Source of the DNA: Aliirhizobium wenxiniae | GTDB lineage: Bacteria > Pseudomonadota > Alphaproteobacteria > Rhizobiales > Rhizobiaceae | Direction: 5' to 3' | Assembly (NCBI RefSeq): GCF_014201355.1 | Contig: NZ_JACHEG010000001.1 | Location: forward strand, 186,001 to 250,000 | Length of the DNA stretch: 64,000 nucleotides | Shown: positions 57,104-64,000 of the stretch, one piece after another | Numbering within the stretch: position 1 is the stretch's first letter | Layout of the letters: the number at the start of each line of letters is the position of its first letter | Program-made: the position numbers and the translations under genes | The notes under the pieces: model-generated | The model's database searches: none | What the model saw: only the letters and a program-made list of their open reading frames with translations | What the model was told of the DNA's origin: nothing

Positions 57104-57706
57104 GTGACCCGTTTTGCCAAGACCCTGAAGGATGGTCTGTTCCTCGGAGCATTCCTCGTCCTTGCCTCGCTTATCGTCGCCAAGTTGGATCTCAACGGTG
57201 ACACCCGCATCGACGGTCCGTTCTACGCGATTGACGGCGACACGCTGGCGGCTGGAGCCGAGCGATTGAGGCTGATCGGCATCGATGCTCCGGAGGCGGA
57301 TCAGTCTTGCGGCGAAGGGCAGAAGGCCTGGGCATGCGGCGATGCAGCGCGCGATGCTCTCGCTAAATTCGCCTCGTCCCCCAGCGTCTATTGCGCGGGT
57401 TCCTCCAGGGATCGTTATGGCCGTGTACTTGTGCGCTGTCGGCTGGATGAAACGAATATCAATGCCGAACTCGTGCGCCAGGGGATGGCGGTTGCATCCG
57501 GCGATTATCACGCGGAGGAGACCGCCGCGCGGGGAGAGGCCAAAGGGATATGGTCTGGTTCTTTCGAAACACCGCGGGCATGGCGTGCCGCCAAGGGTGC
57601 CGCCGCCGAAGATGACGGATCGGCAGGGGCCGACAGCGGCAGCCGGATTGGAAACGGAATCGAGGCGATCTTCGAGCGACTGAAAGGCCTGCTGCCATGG
57701 TCGTGA
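57104..57706 (+). CDS. Thermonuclease (SNase-like) family protein, membrane-anchored
   Basis: A 200-residue protein. An N-terminal hydrophobic segment (LFLGAFLVLASLIVAKL, about residues 13-29) anchors or exports it. The SNase fold follows: FYAIDGDTLAAGAERLRLIG, IDAPEADQSC, and DRYGRVLVRC carry the Asp/Arg catalytic-like residues. The C-terminal ~45 residues are a disordered tail. GTG start at 57104. Its end overlaps the next gene by 10 bases, coupling it to a UDG-like protein. Substrate: DNA or RNA likely. Confidence 0.85.
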   Translation: MTRFAKTLKDGLFLGAFLVLASLIVAKLDLNGDTRIDGPFYAIDGDTLAAGAERLRLIGIDAPEADQSCGEGQKAWACGDAARDALAKFASSPSVYCAGSSRDRYGRVLVRCRLDETNINAELVRQGMAVASGDYHAEETAARGEAKGIWSGSFETPRAWRAAKGAAAEDDGSAGADSGSRIGNGIEAIFERLKGLLPWS

Positions 57707-58347
57707 CGCAACCGGACCGGATTGCCGATCTTGGCGCGGCCATCGCCGCCTGTCGTATCTGTCGCGATCATCCCGCAAGGGTGGACAATCCGCTTCCCCA
57801 TGAGCCGCGTCCTGTCGCGACATTGTCGTCGACGGCAAGGCTGTTGATTGCCGGCCAGGCCCCGGGCCTGCGGGTTCACGAAAGCGGACTGCCGTTCGAT
57901 GATGCATCCGGCAACCGGCTGCGCGACTGGATGGGCGTCTCGCGCGAGGAGTTCTACGATGCGAGCCGGCTGGCGATCGTGCCCATGGGCTTCTGTTTTC
58001 CCGGCTACGACGCAAAGGGAAGCGACCTGCCGCCGCGCAAGGAATGTGCGCCCGCATGGCGCACGAGAGTGATGGCGGCAATGCCGCAAATCGACACCAT
58101 TCTGGTGATCGGTCAATATGCGGCTGCCTGGCATCTGGGCGCTCGCCGGAAGAAAACGACGACGGAGACGGTGAGGAACTGGCGCGACTATTTCTTCGTC
58201 AATGACGGGCCGCGCATACTACCGCTGCCGCATCCGAGCTGGCGCAACAGCGGCTGGCTGAAAAGCAACGGCTGGTTCGAGGAAGAGATCCTGCCGGTAC
58301 TGAGGCAGCATGTGGATAGCTTGATTCGCGGAACAAAATTCGCTTAA
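57697..58347 (+). CDS. Uracil-DNA glycosylase family protein
   Basis: A 216-residue protein of the UDG superfamily. LLIAGQAPGLRVHESGLPFD is motif 1 (GQAPG, the GEAPG-type water-activating site) and LPLPHPSWRN is motif 2 (HPS). CRICRDHP, with PPRKECAPAW, gives four Cys-like positions, but a full Fe-S set is not certain. It removes uracil or other damaged bases if active; this branch is often poorly characterised. It overlaps the SNase-like gene by 10 bases. Confidence 0.82.
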   Translation: MVVTQPDRIADLGAAIAACRICRDHPARVDNPLPHEPRPVATLSSTARLLIAGQAPGLRVHESGLPFDDASGNRLRDWMGVSREEFYDASRLAIVPMGFCFPGYDAKGSDLPPRKECAPAWRTRVMAAMPQIDTILVIGQYAAAWHLGARRKKTTTETVRNWRDYFFVNDGPRILPLPHPSWRNSGWLKSNGWFEEEILPVLRQHVDSLIRGTKFA

Positions 58348-58397
58348 CTGTGCGAAAATAGGGTGTATAACGAAAAATCATTTCGAAGGGGACAATG

Positions 58398-58886
58398 ATG
58401 GACCGTCTTGACCGCAAGATCCTGCGCATTCTGCAGGAAGATTCCACACTCGCAGTGGCGGATCTCGCCAAGAAGGTCGGCCTGTCCACCACGCCCTGCT
58501 GGCGCCGTATCCAGAAGATGGAAGAGGACGGCGTCATCCGCCGCCGCGTAGCGCTGCTCGATCCGGGCAAGGTCAATACGAAGGTCACTGTTTTCGTCTC
58601 GATCCGCACCGCCAGCCACTCGATCGAATGGCTGAAGCGTTTTTCCGAAGTCGTGGTCGATTTCCCGGAAGTCGTTGAGTTCTACCGCATGAGCGGTGAC
58701 GTCGATTATCTCCTGCGCGTCGTCGTGCCGGATATTGCCGCCTATGACGCCTTCTACAAGCGCCTGATCGCCAAGATCGAGATCCGTGACGTCTCTTCCG
58801 TCTTTGCCATGGAGCAGATCAAATACACGACGGAACTGCCGCTCGACTACATGATGATCGACAACCAGAAGTCTGGCGACGACTGA
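58398..58886 (+). CDS. Lrp/AsnC family transcriptional regulator
   Basis: A 162-residue regulator: N-terminal HTH (DRKILRILQEDSTLAVADLA, then KVGLSTTPCWRRIQKMEEDG) and a C-terminal RAM ligand-binding domain with VEFYRMSGDVDYLLRVVVPD. The DNA-binding helix and GDVDYLL motif are typical. It is likely to control amino-acid genes, which need not be adjacent. ATG 58398 is better spaced to AAGGGG than the ATG three bases before. Confidence 0.92.
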   Translation: MDRLDRKILRILQEDSTLAVADLAKKVGLSTTPCWRRIQKMEEDGVIRRRVALLDPGKVNTKVTVFVSIRTASHSIEWLKRFSEVVVDFPEVVEFYRMSGDVDYLLRVVVPDIAAYDAFYKRLIAKIEIRDVSSVFAMEQIKYTTELPLDYMMIDNQKSGDD

Positions 58887-58960
58887 GCGATCCAACTCGG
58901 TTTTGATAATTTTGAGAGCGCTGCAATCCGGATCGGGTTGCGGCGTTTTCGCTTTGACAT

Positions 58961-59650
58961 TCAGACGTTCAGCCGCCGCATGACCTTCTCGCCCGACAAT
59001 TCTTTGAGCGCGTCCTTGCCGATCCAGCGTGCCGTTTTGTCATTCGATTCTGTGAGTTTTCCCGCAAGGGCGAGAGCCGGCTTGTGGCAGGTGGCATTTC
59101 GCTTGCCGATATTGCGCAAGGCCCAGTTGACAGCCTTTTTGACAAAATTGCGCGGGTCGGTGGAGTGTTGTTCGATCAGGCGCAGATAGCCTATCAAGGT
59201 CGCGTCCGGCTCCTTCTTCAGATGGACGGATGCTCCGGCGATCATCGCAAAGGCGGTGCGGCGGACGAACTCACGTTCGTCTTCGGCAAACTCTGCGATC
59301 AGGTCCTGCCAGAAGGGGACTTCGGTAAAGAGGTCGGCGGCGGCATCGACAATTTCCCAGGAGGCGAAATCATCCGCCCAGGAATGCGCTTCGGCAGATG
59401 TGAGCGCCTTCGGGTCGGCGGTGTAAATCGCCACCATCCGCGCTTCGCGAATGCCTGTTTTCCAGAGATCGAGCGCCCGGACGTGATCGCGTTTCACCAC
59501 ACGGGCGATTTTCTGCAGGTCGGGATTGGAGATCCCGAGCGCCGCCTCGGTGGCGATGCCGAAGCGACCCATGCCGGCAATGTTCTCCTCCGACCGCAAG
59601 GTACCAAGATGATCGATGATCCCGGGCGTATCGGAGGAGGGGCTGAGCAT
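58961..59650 (-). CDS. DNA alkylation repair protein, AlkD-like
   Basis: A 229-residue HEAT-like-repeat protein. FGIATEAALGISNPDLQKIA is the typical start of this family, and SWEIVDAAADLFTEVPFWQ and EFVRRTAFAMIAGASVHLKK follow in the helical superhelix; NFVKKAVNWALRNIGKRN is near the end. AlkD-like proteins excise alkylated bases without flipping. Activity not demonstrated here. Its start lies 18 bases after the end of the neighbouring dehydrogenase gene (59669), so both may be co-transcribed. Confidence 0.85.
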   Translation of the reverse strand: MLSPSSDTPGIIDHLGTLRSEENIAGMGRFGIATEAALGISNPDLQKIARVVKRDHVRALDLWKTGIREARMVAIYTADPKALTSAEAHSWADDFASWEIVDAAADLFTEVPFWQDLIAEFAEDEREFVRRTAFAMIAGASVHLKKEPDATLIGYLRLIEQHSTDPRNFVKKAVNWALRNIGKRNATCHKPALALAGKLTESNDKTARWIGKDALKELSGEKVMRRLNV

Positions 59651-59668
59651 TGCCTTTGACCTTCTGTG

Positions 59669-60541
59669 TTACTTCCGTTCGAGACGGGCAAGCAGCGAGG
59701 ACGTATCCCAACGATTGCCGCCCATGGCCTGTACGTCGCCATAGAACTGGTCGACTAGCGCCGTCAGCGGGAGTTTCGCCCCGTTGCGACGTGCTTCTGT
59801 CAGGACGATGTCGAGATCCTTGCGCATCCAGTCGACGGCAAAACCGAAATCGTATTTGCCCTGGTCCATTGTCTTGTGGCGGTTTTCCATCTGCCAAGAA
59901 CCGGCAGCACCCTTGGAAATGACATCGACGACGGTCTCGATGTCGAGGCCGGACTGCTTGCCGAAATGGATGGCTTCCGACAGGCCCTGGACGATGCCCG
60001 CGATGCAGATCTGGTTCATCATCTTTGTAAGCTGGCCGCTTCCGACCGGCCCCATCAAGCCGACCATGCGGGCATAGGCATCGATAACCGGCTTGGCCTT
60101 GTCGAAGATCGCCTGTTCGCCGCCGCACATGACGGTGAGCACGCCGTTTTCCGCGCCCGCCTGACCACCGGAGACCGGAGCGTCGATGAAGTGGACGCCG
60201 CGTTCTTTCGCAACAGCATCCAGTTCGCGCGCAACCTCGGCACTGGCCGTGGTGTTATCGATCAGGATAGCGCCGGGCTTCATGCTTGAGAGCACACCGT
60301 TTTCGCCTGTTGTCACCGAGCGAAGATCGTCGTCATTGCCGACGCAGGTGAAGACGAAATCGGCATCCTTGGCGGCTTCCGCCGGCGTGGCTCCGGTCGT
60401 GCCGCCGAATTTCGCTACCCAGTCGGCGGCCTTGGCAGCGGTGCGGTTATAGACGGCAACCTCGTGGCCACCCTTTTGCTTGAGATGTCCCGCCATCGGG
60501 AAACCCATGACCCCGAGACCGATGAATGCCACTTTCGCCAT
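59669..60541 (-). CDS. NAD(P)-dependent beta-hydroxyacid dehydrogenase (3-hydroxyisobutyrate dehydrogenase family)
   Basis: A 290-residue enzyme. Rossmann motif VAFIGLGVMGFPMAGHL at the N-terminus, substrate-site block FIDAPVSGGQAGAENG, catalytic Lys in GSGQLTKMMNQICIAG, and C-terminal KDLDIVLTEARRNG. Family members include tartronate-semialdehyde reductase, 3-hydroxyisobutyrate dehydrogenase and succinic-semialdehyde reductases; the substrate is open. Upstream of the AlkD-like gene on the minus strand. Confidence 0.9.
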   Translation of the reverse strand: MAKVAFIGLGVMGFPMAGHLKQKGGHEVAVYNRTAAKAADWVAKFGGTTGATPAEAAKDADFVFTCVGNDDDLRSVTTGENGVLSSMKPGAILIDNTTASAEVARELDAVAKERGVHFIDAPVSGGQAGAENGVLTVMCGGEQAIFDKAKPVIDAYARMVGLMGPVGSGQLTKMMNQICIAGIVQGLSEAIHFGKQSGLDIETVVDVISKGAAGSWQMENRHKTMDQGKYDFGFAVDWMRKDLDIVLTEARRNGAKLPLTALVDQFYGDVQAMGGNRWDTSSLLARLERK

Positions 60542-60679
60542 GCCGAACCTCCGAACGCTTGTTGTTCCCGATGATTAGAACAAAGCATGGCCGACGGGAA
60601 GAACAAAGCAGGCAAAAATGATTTTCCGCAATGCGGTGGAGATTTGCACTTTAGCAGTTTTGCATTCCCATCTGCTTGA

Positions 60680-60702
60680 ATCGGAGAAATGAAATCTCCG
60701 AT
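60680..60702. promoter_or_regulatory. Inverted repeat in the ssu promoter region
   Basis: ATCGGAGA (60680-60687) and TCTCCGAT (60695-60702) are perfect 8-bp arms over AATGAAA. It lies between divergent genes, about 95 bases before ssuA. A CATCGGAGATC half-like copy recurs near 60767. Could be a regulator site for sulfur-starvation control. Inference only. Confidence 0.4.
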
Positions 60703-60796
60703 TGCGGTTGTTTTTTAAAATGATGGAATGTCGACCAAGTCGATAGAGTATGGGAGCCTTTTGTCATCGGAGATCTGGTGAGGAAGGGCTCATTCC

Positions 60797-61774
60797 ATGG
60801 TGACAGGCAATTTGAACCGTCGACAGACACTTGGCTTGATCGGCGCGGCAGCGGCCACTGCCATTCTGCCCATCGCGGGAAAGGCAAGGGCTGCCGCCAA
60901 GGAACTGCGCATCGGCTGGCAGAAGAACGGCGTGCTGGCTCTGGCAAAAAGCCAGGGGGCGCTCGAAAGGCGTTTCGCCGATCGCGGCATCAAGGTGACA
61001 TGGGCGGAATTCACCTCCGGCCCGCCACTTCTTGAAGCGCTCGGCGCGGGCGCACTCGATTTCGGCCCGACGGGTGACGTGCCGCCGCTATTTGCCCAGG
61101 CGGCGCGCGGCAACCTGCTTTATGTCGGTACCTATCGCGGCAGTTCTCAAGGATCGGCCATCCTCGTCCACAAGGATAGCCCGATCCAGTCGATCGCGGA
61201 TCTGAAGGGCAAGAAGCTGGCCTTCAAGCGCGGCTCCAGCGCCCACAATGTTACGGTCAAGGTTCTGCGCAAGGGCGGACTTTCCCCCAGCGACGTGACG
61301 CAGCTCGATCTTGCGCCACCGGATGCGGCAGCCGCCTTCAAGAACGGTTCGATCGACGCCTGGTCGATCTGGGATCCCTATACGGCGATTGCCGAAGCCG
61401 ACCCGCAGACCCGCGTGCTCACGACGGCGGAAGGCATTGTCGATAGCTGGAGCTATTTCCTCGGCAATGGCGATTTCGCTGCCGAGAACGGCGATCTGAT
61501 CGTCGAGGTGATCGACGAGCTGAAAAAGGTCGGCGGCACGGCACAGTCGAATTTCGACGAGACGGTGAAGGCGATCGCCTCGATCACCGGCGTGCCAGAA
61601 AACGTCACCAAGGTCGTACTGTCGCGCCGTGGGGCGGATCTCGGCGCGGTCTCCACCGTGCCGGATGCGGCGGTCCAGTATCAGCAGGCGCTTGCCGACG
61701 AATTCTACGATCTCAAGATCATTCCGCGAAAGCTGGACATTTCCGACATCGTCTGGCGCCCCAAGGCAAGCTGA
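60797..61774 (+). CDS. ssuA: Aliphatic sulfonate ABC transporter substrate-binding protein SsuA
   Basis: A 325-residue periplasmic binding protein. Twin-arginine-like signal ([18 protein letters not shown], residues about 6-23, cleavage near ARAAA). Mature start [20 protein letters not shown] is typical of SsuA, with [20 protein letters not shown] and [19 protein letters not shown] further on. It feeds alkanesulfonates to SsuC/SsuB. First gene of the operon, with GAGGAAGG upstream. Taurine or sulfate-ester binders are related alternatives, but SsuD next door decides for sulfonates. Confidence 0.9.
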   Translation: MVTGNLNRRQTLGLIGAAAATAILPIAGKARAAAKELRIGWQKNGVLALAKSQGALERRFADRGIKVTWAEFTSGPPLLEALGAGALDFGPTGDVPPLFAQAARGNLLYVGTYRGSSQGSAILVHKDSPIQSIADLKGKKLAFKRGSSAHNVTVKVLRKGGLSPSDVTQLDLAPPDAAAAFKNGSIDAWSIWDPYTAIAEADPQTRVLTTAEGIVDSWSYFLGNGDFAAENGDLIVEVIDELKKVGGTAQSNFDETVKAIASITGVPENVTKVVLSRRGADLGAVSTVPDAAVQYQQALADEFYDLKIIPRKLDISDIVWRPKAS

Positions 61775-61818
61775 GCCTGCGTTCGTCACAGACCAACCGA
61801 GATCAAGGATTTTTCACG

Positions 61819-62994
61819 ATGAGCGATACGAAGAACCCCATCGATTTTCTCTGGTTCATCCCGACCGGCGGCGACGGCACCTATCTCGGCGGCAGCGAGC
61901 TGAACCGTCCGCCTGAAAACAGGTATCTGCGCGAACTGGCGCAGACTGTGGACAGGCTCGGTTATTCCGGCGTGCTTTTGCCGACCGGCGTCTCCTGCGA
62001 AGAATCCTTTGTCACGGCCGCCTCGCTGGCGCCCTTCACCGAGAAGCTGAAATTTCTGGTGGCCATCCGGCCCGGCACGGCCGCGCCCGCCTATTACGCA
62101 AGGCTTGCGGCAGCGCTAGACCGAGTGTCGAACGGCAGGCTGCTGCTCAACATCGTCGTCGGCGGCAATCCATCGGAACTGGCCGGTGACGGCATCTTTC
62201 TCGAGCATGACGAGCGCTACACCCATGCTGAGGAATTCTTCCAGGTCTTCGAGGATCTCGTCACCACCGGCCATGCGGATCTCGACGGCAAGCATATCAA
62301 GGCGAGGAATGCCAGGCTCGGTTTCCCGACCATCCAGCAGCCGCGGCCGCCGCTCTATTTCGGCGGATCGTCGGATGCCGGCATCGAGTTCTTCGCCGGC
62401 CGTGGCGACAAATATCTGACCTGGGGCGAGCCGCCGGAACAGGTGGGTGAGAAAATCAAGGCTGTACGTTCTGCCGCCGAAAAACGGGGCAGGGAGGTTT
62501 CCTTCGGCATCCGGCTGCACTTCATTGTCCGCGAGACCGACGAGGAGGCCTGGGAGGCTGCGGACAAGCTGATCTCCAAGCTCTCCGACGAAACCATTGC
62601 GAAAGCGCAGGCGCATTTCGCGCGCGATTCCGACAGTGTGGGCCAGCAGCGGATGGCGGCGCTCCACAACGGCCGCCGCGACAAGCTGGAAGTCTCGCCC
62701 AACCTCTGGGCCGGGATTGGGCTGGTGCGCTCGGGGGCAGGCACCGCACTCGTGGGCTCGCCGAAGACGGTGGCGGCCCGCCTGCGCGAATATCAGGCCC
62801 TCGGCATCGAGACGGTGATCGGCTCGGGTTATCCGCATCTGGAAGAAGCCTACCGCGTGGCCGAACTGCTCTTTCCGGAACTGGGCATCACCCGCGAGGA
62901 GCAGCGTGCCGGTTTCGGCAACGAGTTCGCTTCGGAAAAACCGCTCTTCGGCGGCGGTGGTCACGCGACCATCCGTGCTGTTGCTGCATCCTGA
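61819..62994 (+). CDS. ssuD: FMNH2-dependent alkanesulfonate monooxygenase SsuD
   Basis: A 391-residue luciferase-fold flavin enzyme that cleaves alkanesulfonates to sulfite and aldehyde. [20 protein letters not shown] at the N-terminus, [19 protein letters not shown] (Cys near residue 54), [24 protein letters not shown] and [13 protein letters not shown] are all SsuD blocks. It needs a flavin reductase (SsuE), not seen here. Second gene of the operon, 44 bases after ssuA. Very strong recognition. Confidence 0.93.
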   Translation: MSDTKNPIDFLWFIPTGGDGTYLGGSELNRPPENRYLRELAQTVDRLGYSGVLLPTGVSCEESFVTAASLAPFTEKLKFLVAIRPGTAAPAYYARLAAALDRVSNGRLLLNIVVGGNPSELAGDGIFLEHDERYTHAEEFFQVFEDLVTTGHADLDGKHIKARNARLGFPTIQQPRPPLYFGGSSDAGIEFFAGRGDKYLTWGEPPEQVGEKIKAVRSAAEKRGREVSFGIRLHFIVRETDEEAWEAADKLISKLSDETIAKAQAHFARDSDSVGQQRMAALHNGRRDKLEVSPNLWAGIGLVRSGAGTALVGSPKTVAARLREYQALGIETVIGSGYPHLEEAYRVAELLFPELGITREEQRAGFGNEFASEKPLFGGGGHATIRAVAAS

Positions 62995-63015
62995 TAAGAT
63001 AGGGAGGGCGAGATA

Positions 63016-63930
63016 ATGACGACAGTCGATACGTTTTCGGAAGGGCGCAGCCTAAGGCGCATCAGAGAAGACAGAACTCCATCTGCGGCAATCGGCTATT
63101 CAGATCCTCCCAAGGGTGCGGCGGAGAAGGCTGCGCGGGCAAATGACGGGAAGCCGCGACGCCCGCGCAGCGTCTCCGGCGTTGCACTTTTACCCTTTCT
63201 CCTGCCGGTGACATTGGTCCTGCTCTGGCAGGCGGGCTCGTCTTTCGGCTTTATCTCCGACCGGATCATGCCGTCGCCGGTGGCGGTGGTTGCGGCCTTC
63301 TGGGAAAGGTTGCTCTCCGGCGAACTCGCCCGCGATGTGGGCGTCAGCGGTGCGCGGGCGCTAAGCGGTCTTCTGATCGGTGGCTCAATCGGGTTCCTGC
63401 TCGGTATCGCCAACGGCGTGTCGAAACTGTCGGAACAACTGACCGACACGACGCTGCAGATGCTGCGCACCATTCCGCATCTGGCGATGATCCCGCTCGT
63501 CATTCTCTGGTTCGGCATCGGCGAGGAGGCAAAGTTGTTCCTCACCTCGCTCGGCGTGCTTTTCCCGATCTATTTGAACACCTATCACGGGGTGAAGAAT
63601 GTCGATCGCGATCTTATCGAGATGGGACGTATCTACGGCATGAGCGGCTGGTCGCTGTTCCGCAAAGTGATCTTTCCGGGCGCGCTGCCGTCGATCTTCG
63701 TCGGCCTGCGCTATGCGCTCGGTATCATGTGGTTGACGCTGATCGTCTCGGAAACGATCGCTGCAAATTCCGGCATCGGCTACATGGCCAATACGGCCCG
63801 CGAATTCATGATGACCGATGTCGTCGTGCTGGCGCTGGTCATCTACGCAGTGCTCGGCAAGCTCGCGGACGTCATTGCCCGCACGCTGGAGCGCGCAGCG
63901 CTCTCATGGAACCCGGCCTATCAGCGGTAA
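63016..63930 (+). CDS. ssuC: Aliphatic sulfonate ABC transporter permease SsuC
   Basis: A 304-residue permease. A ~50-residue charged N-terminal tail precedes six helices, starting with VALLPFLLPVTLVLLWQAGS. The EAA motif reads DLIEMGRIYGMSGWSLFRKV, and the family segment TIPHLAMIPLVILWFGIGEEAK is complete (about residues 155-176). It forms the sulfonate channel. AGGGAGGGCG precedes ATG 63016. The following gene begins 11 bases after its stop. Confidence 0.92.
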   Translation: MTTVDTFSEGRSLRRIREDRTPSAAIGYSDPPKGAAEKAARANDGKPRRPRSVSGVALLPFLLPVTLVLLWQAGSSFGFISDRIMPSPVAVVAAFWERLLSGELARDVGVSGARALSGLLIGGSIGFLLGIANGVSKLSEQLTDTTLQMLRTIPHLAMIPLVILWFGIGEEAKLFLTSLGVLFPIYLNTYHGVKNVDRDLIEMGRIYGMSGWSLFRKVIFPGALPSIFVGLRYALGIMWLTLIVSETIAANSGIGYMANTAREFMMTDVVVLALVIYAVLGKLADVIARTLERAALSWNPAYQR

Positions 63931-63940
63931 GGAGGATAAA

Positions 63941-64000
63941 ATGCCTGTTGGACCCTATCAGTCACCGCTCGCGTTCATTTCCGATGCGGAGCTCGACGCG
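63941..64000 (+). CDS. Start of the next ssu-operon gene (truncated by window end)
   Basis: Twenty codons are visible (MPVGPYQSPLAFISDAELDA), started by ATG 63941 with a perfect AAGGAGG 5 bases upstream. In this operon type the next gene is usually ssuB, the ATPase, but the visible N-terminus carries no diagnostic motif and could equally start an acyl-CoA-dehydrogenase-like or another accessory protein of sulfonate use. Confidence 0.55.
   Translation, partial: MPVGPYQSPLAFISDAELDA

Overview
The window is GC-rich chromosomal DNA of an alphaproteobacterium, most likely a Rhizobiaceae member (Rhizobium/Agrobacterium/Neorhizobium type). The grounds are gene content and style: a divergent znuA / znuCB-zur locus, a cobS/cobT divergent pair, UvrB with long N- and C-terminal extensions, an RcnB-like small protein, DUF1800-DUF1501, and GC-rich palindromic mosaic repeats. 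This placement rests on recognition, not on a search.

Layout. 1-221 is the tail of gnd. 282-11626 is a beta-mannoside (possibly plant oligosaccharide) uptake and catabolism locus: a divergent LacI regulator, a CUT1 ABC importer (binding protein, two permeases, ATPase), a GH2 beta-mannosidase, a TIM-barrel isomerase, a Gfo/Idh oxidoreductase and an aldo/keto reductase. A GH43 beta-xylosidase (11881-13500) follows after a repeat. Two near-identical palindromes (CTGNAACGTTNCAG) lie in the regulator/importer intergenic region. 13651-17370 holds an RcnB-like protein and the zinc-uptake locus with two Zur-box-like palindromes. 17371-24771 is mixed housekeeping: gamma-carbonic-anhydrase-like protein, FAH-family hydrolase, GT61 glycosyltransferase, DusA and an MHYT-GGDEF-EAL protein.

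24844-28400 is the most accessory part. It has a Cys-rich small protein, about 900 bases of non-coding DNA with large inverted repeats, a duplicated two-helix membrane protein, and a strongly AT-rich single gene (26808-28286) encoding a HEPN-type protein with an RNxxxH RNase motif. That gene is my best candidate for an undescribed, probably defence-related, factor. It abuts uvrB, whose coding sequence itself carries an in-frame palindromic repeat.

31601-43419 contains a second GGDEF-EAL protein, the DUF1800/DUF1501 secretion-type pair, a thioesterase, a Cache-type chemoreceptor, an extensin-like lipoprotein and a TauE-family exporter. 43458-46080 is a patch of small, poorly conserved genes. 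46322-51699 has an ABC-2 exporter, two MFS transporters and an AraC regulator. 51817-60541 has an aspartic protease, DUF1289, cobS/cobT, dgkA, a histidine kinase, an SNase-like and a uracil-DNA-glycosylase-like pair, an Lrp regulator, an AlkD-like protein and a 3-hydroxyisobutyrate-dehydrogenase-like enzyme. The window ends inside an alkanesulfonate operon (ssuA, ssuD, ssuC and the start of the next gene). I found no rRNA, tRNA, CRISPR array or intact insertion sequence.
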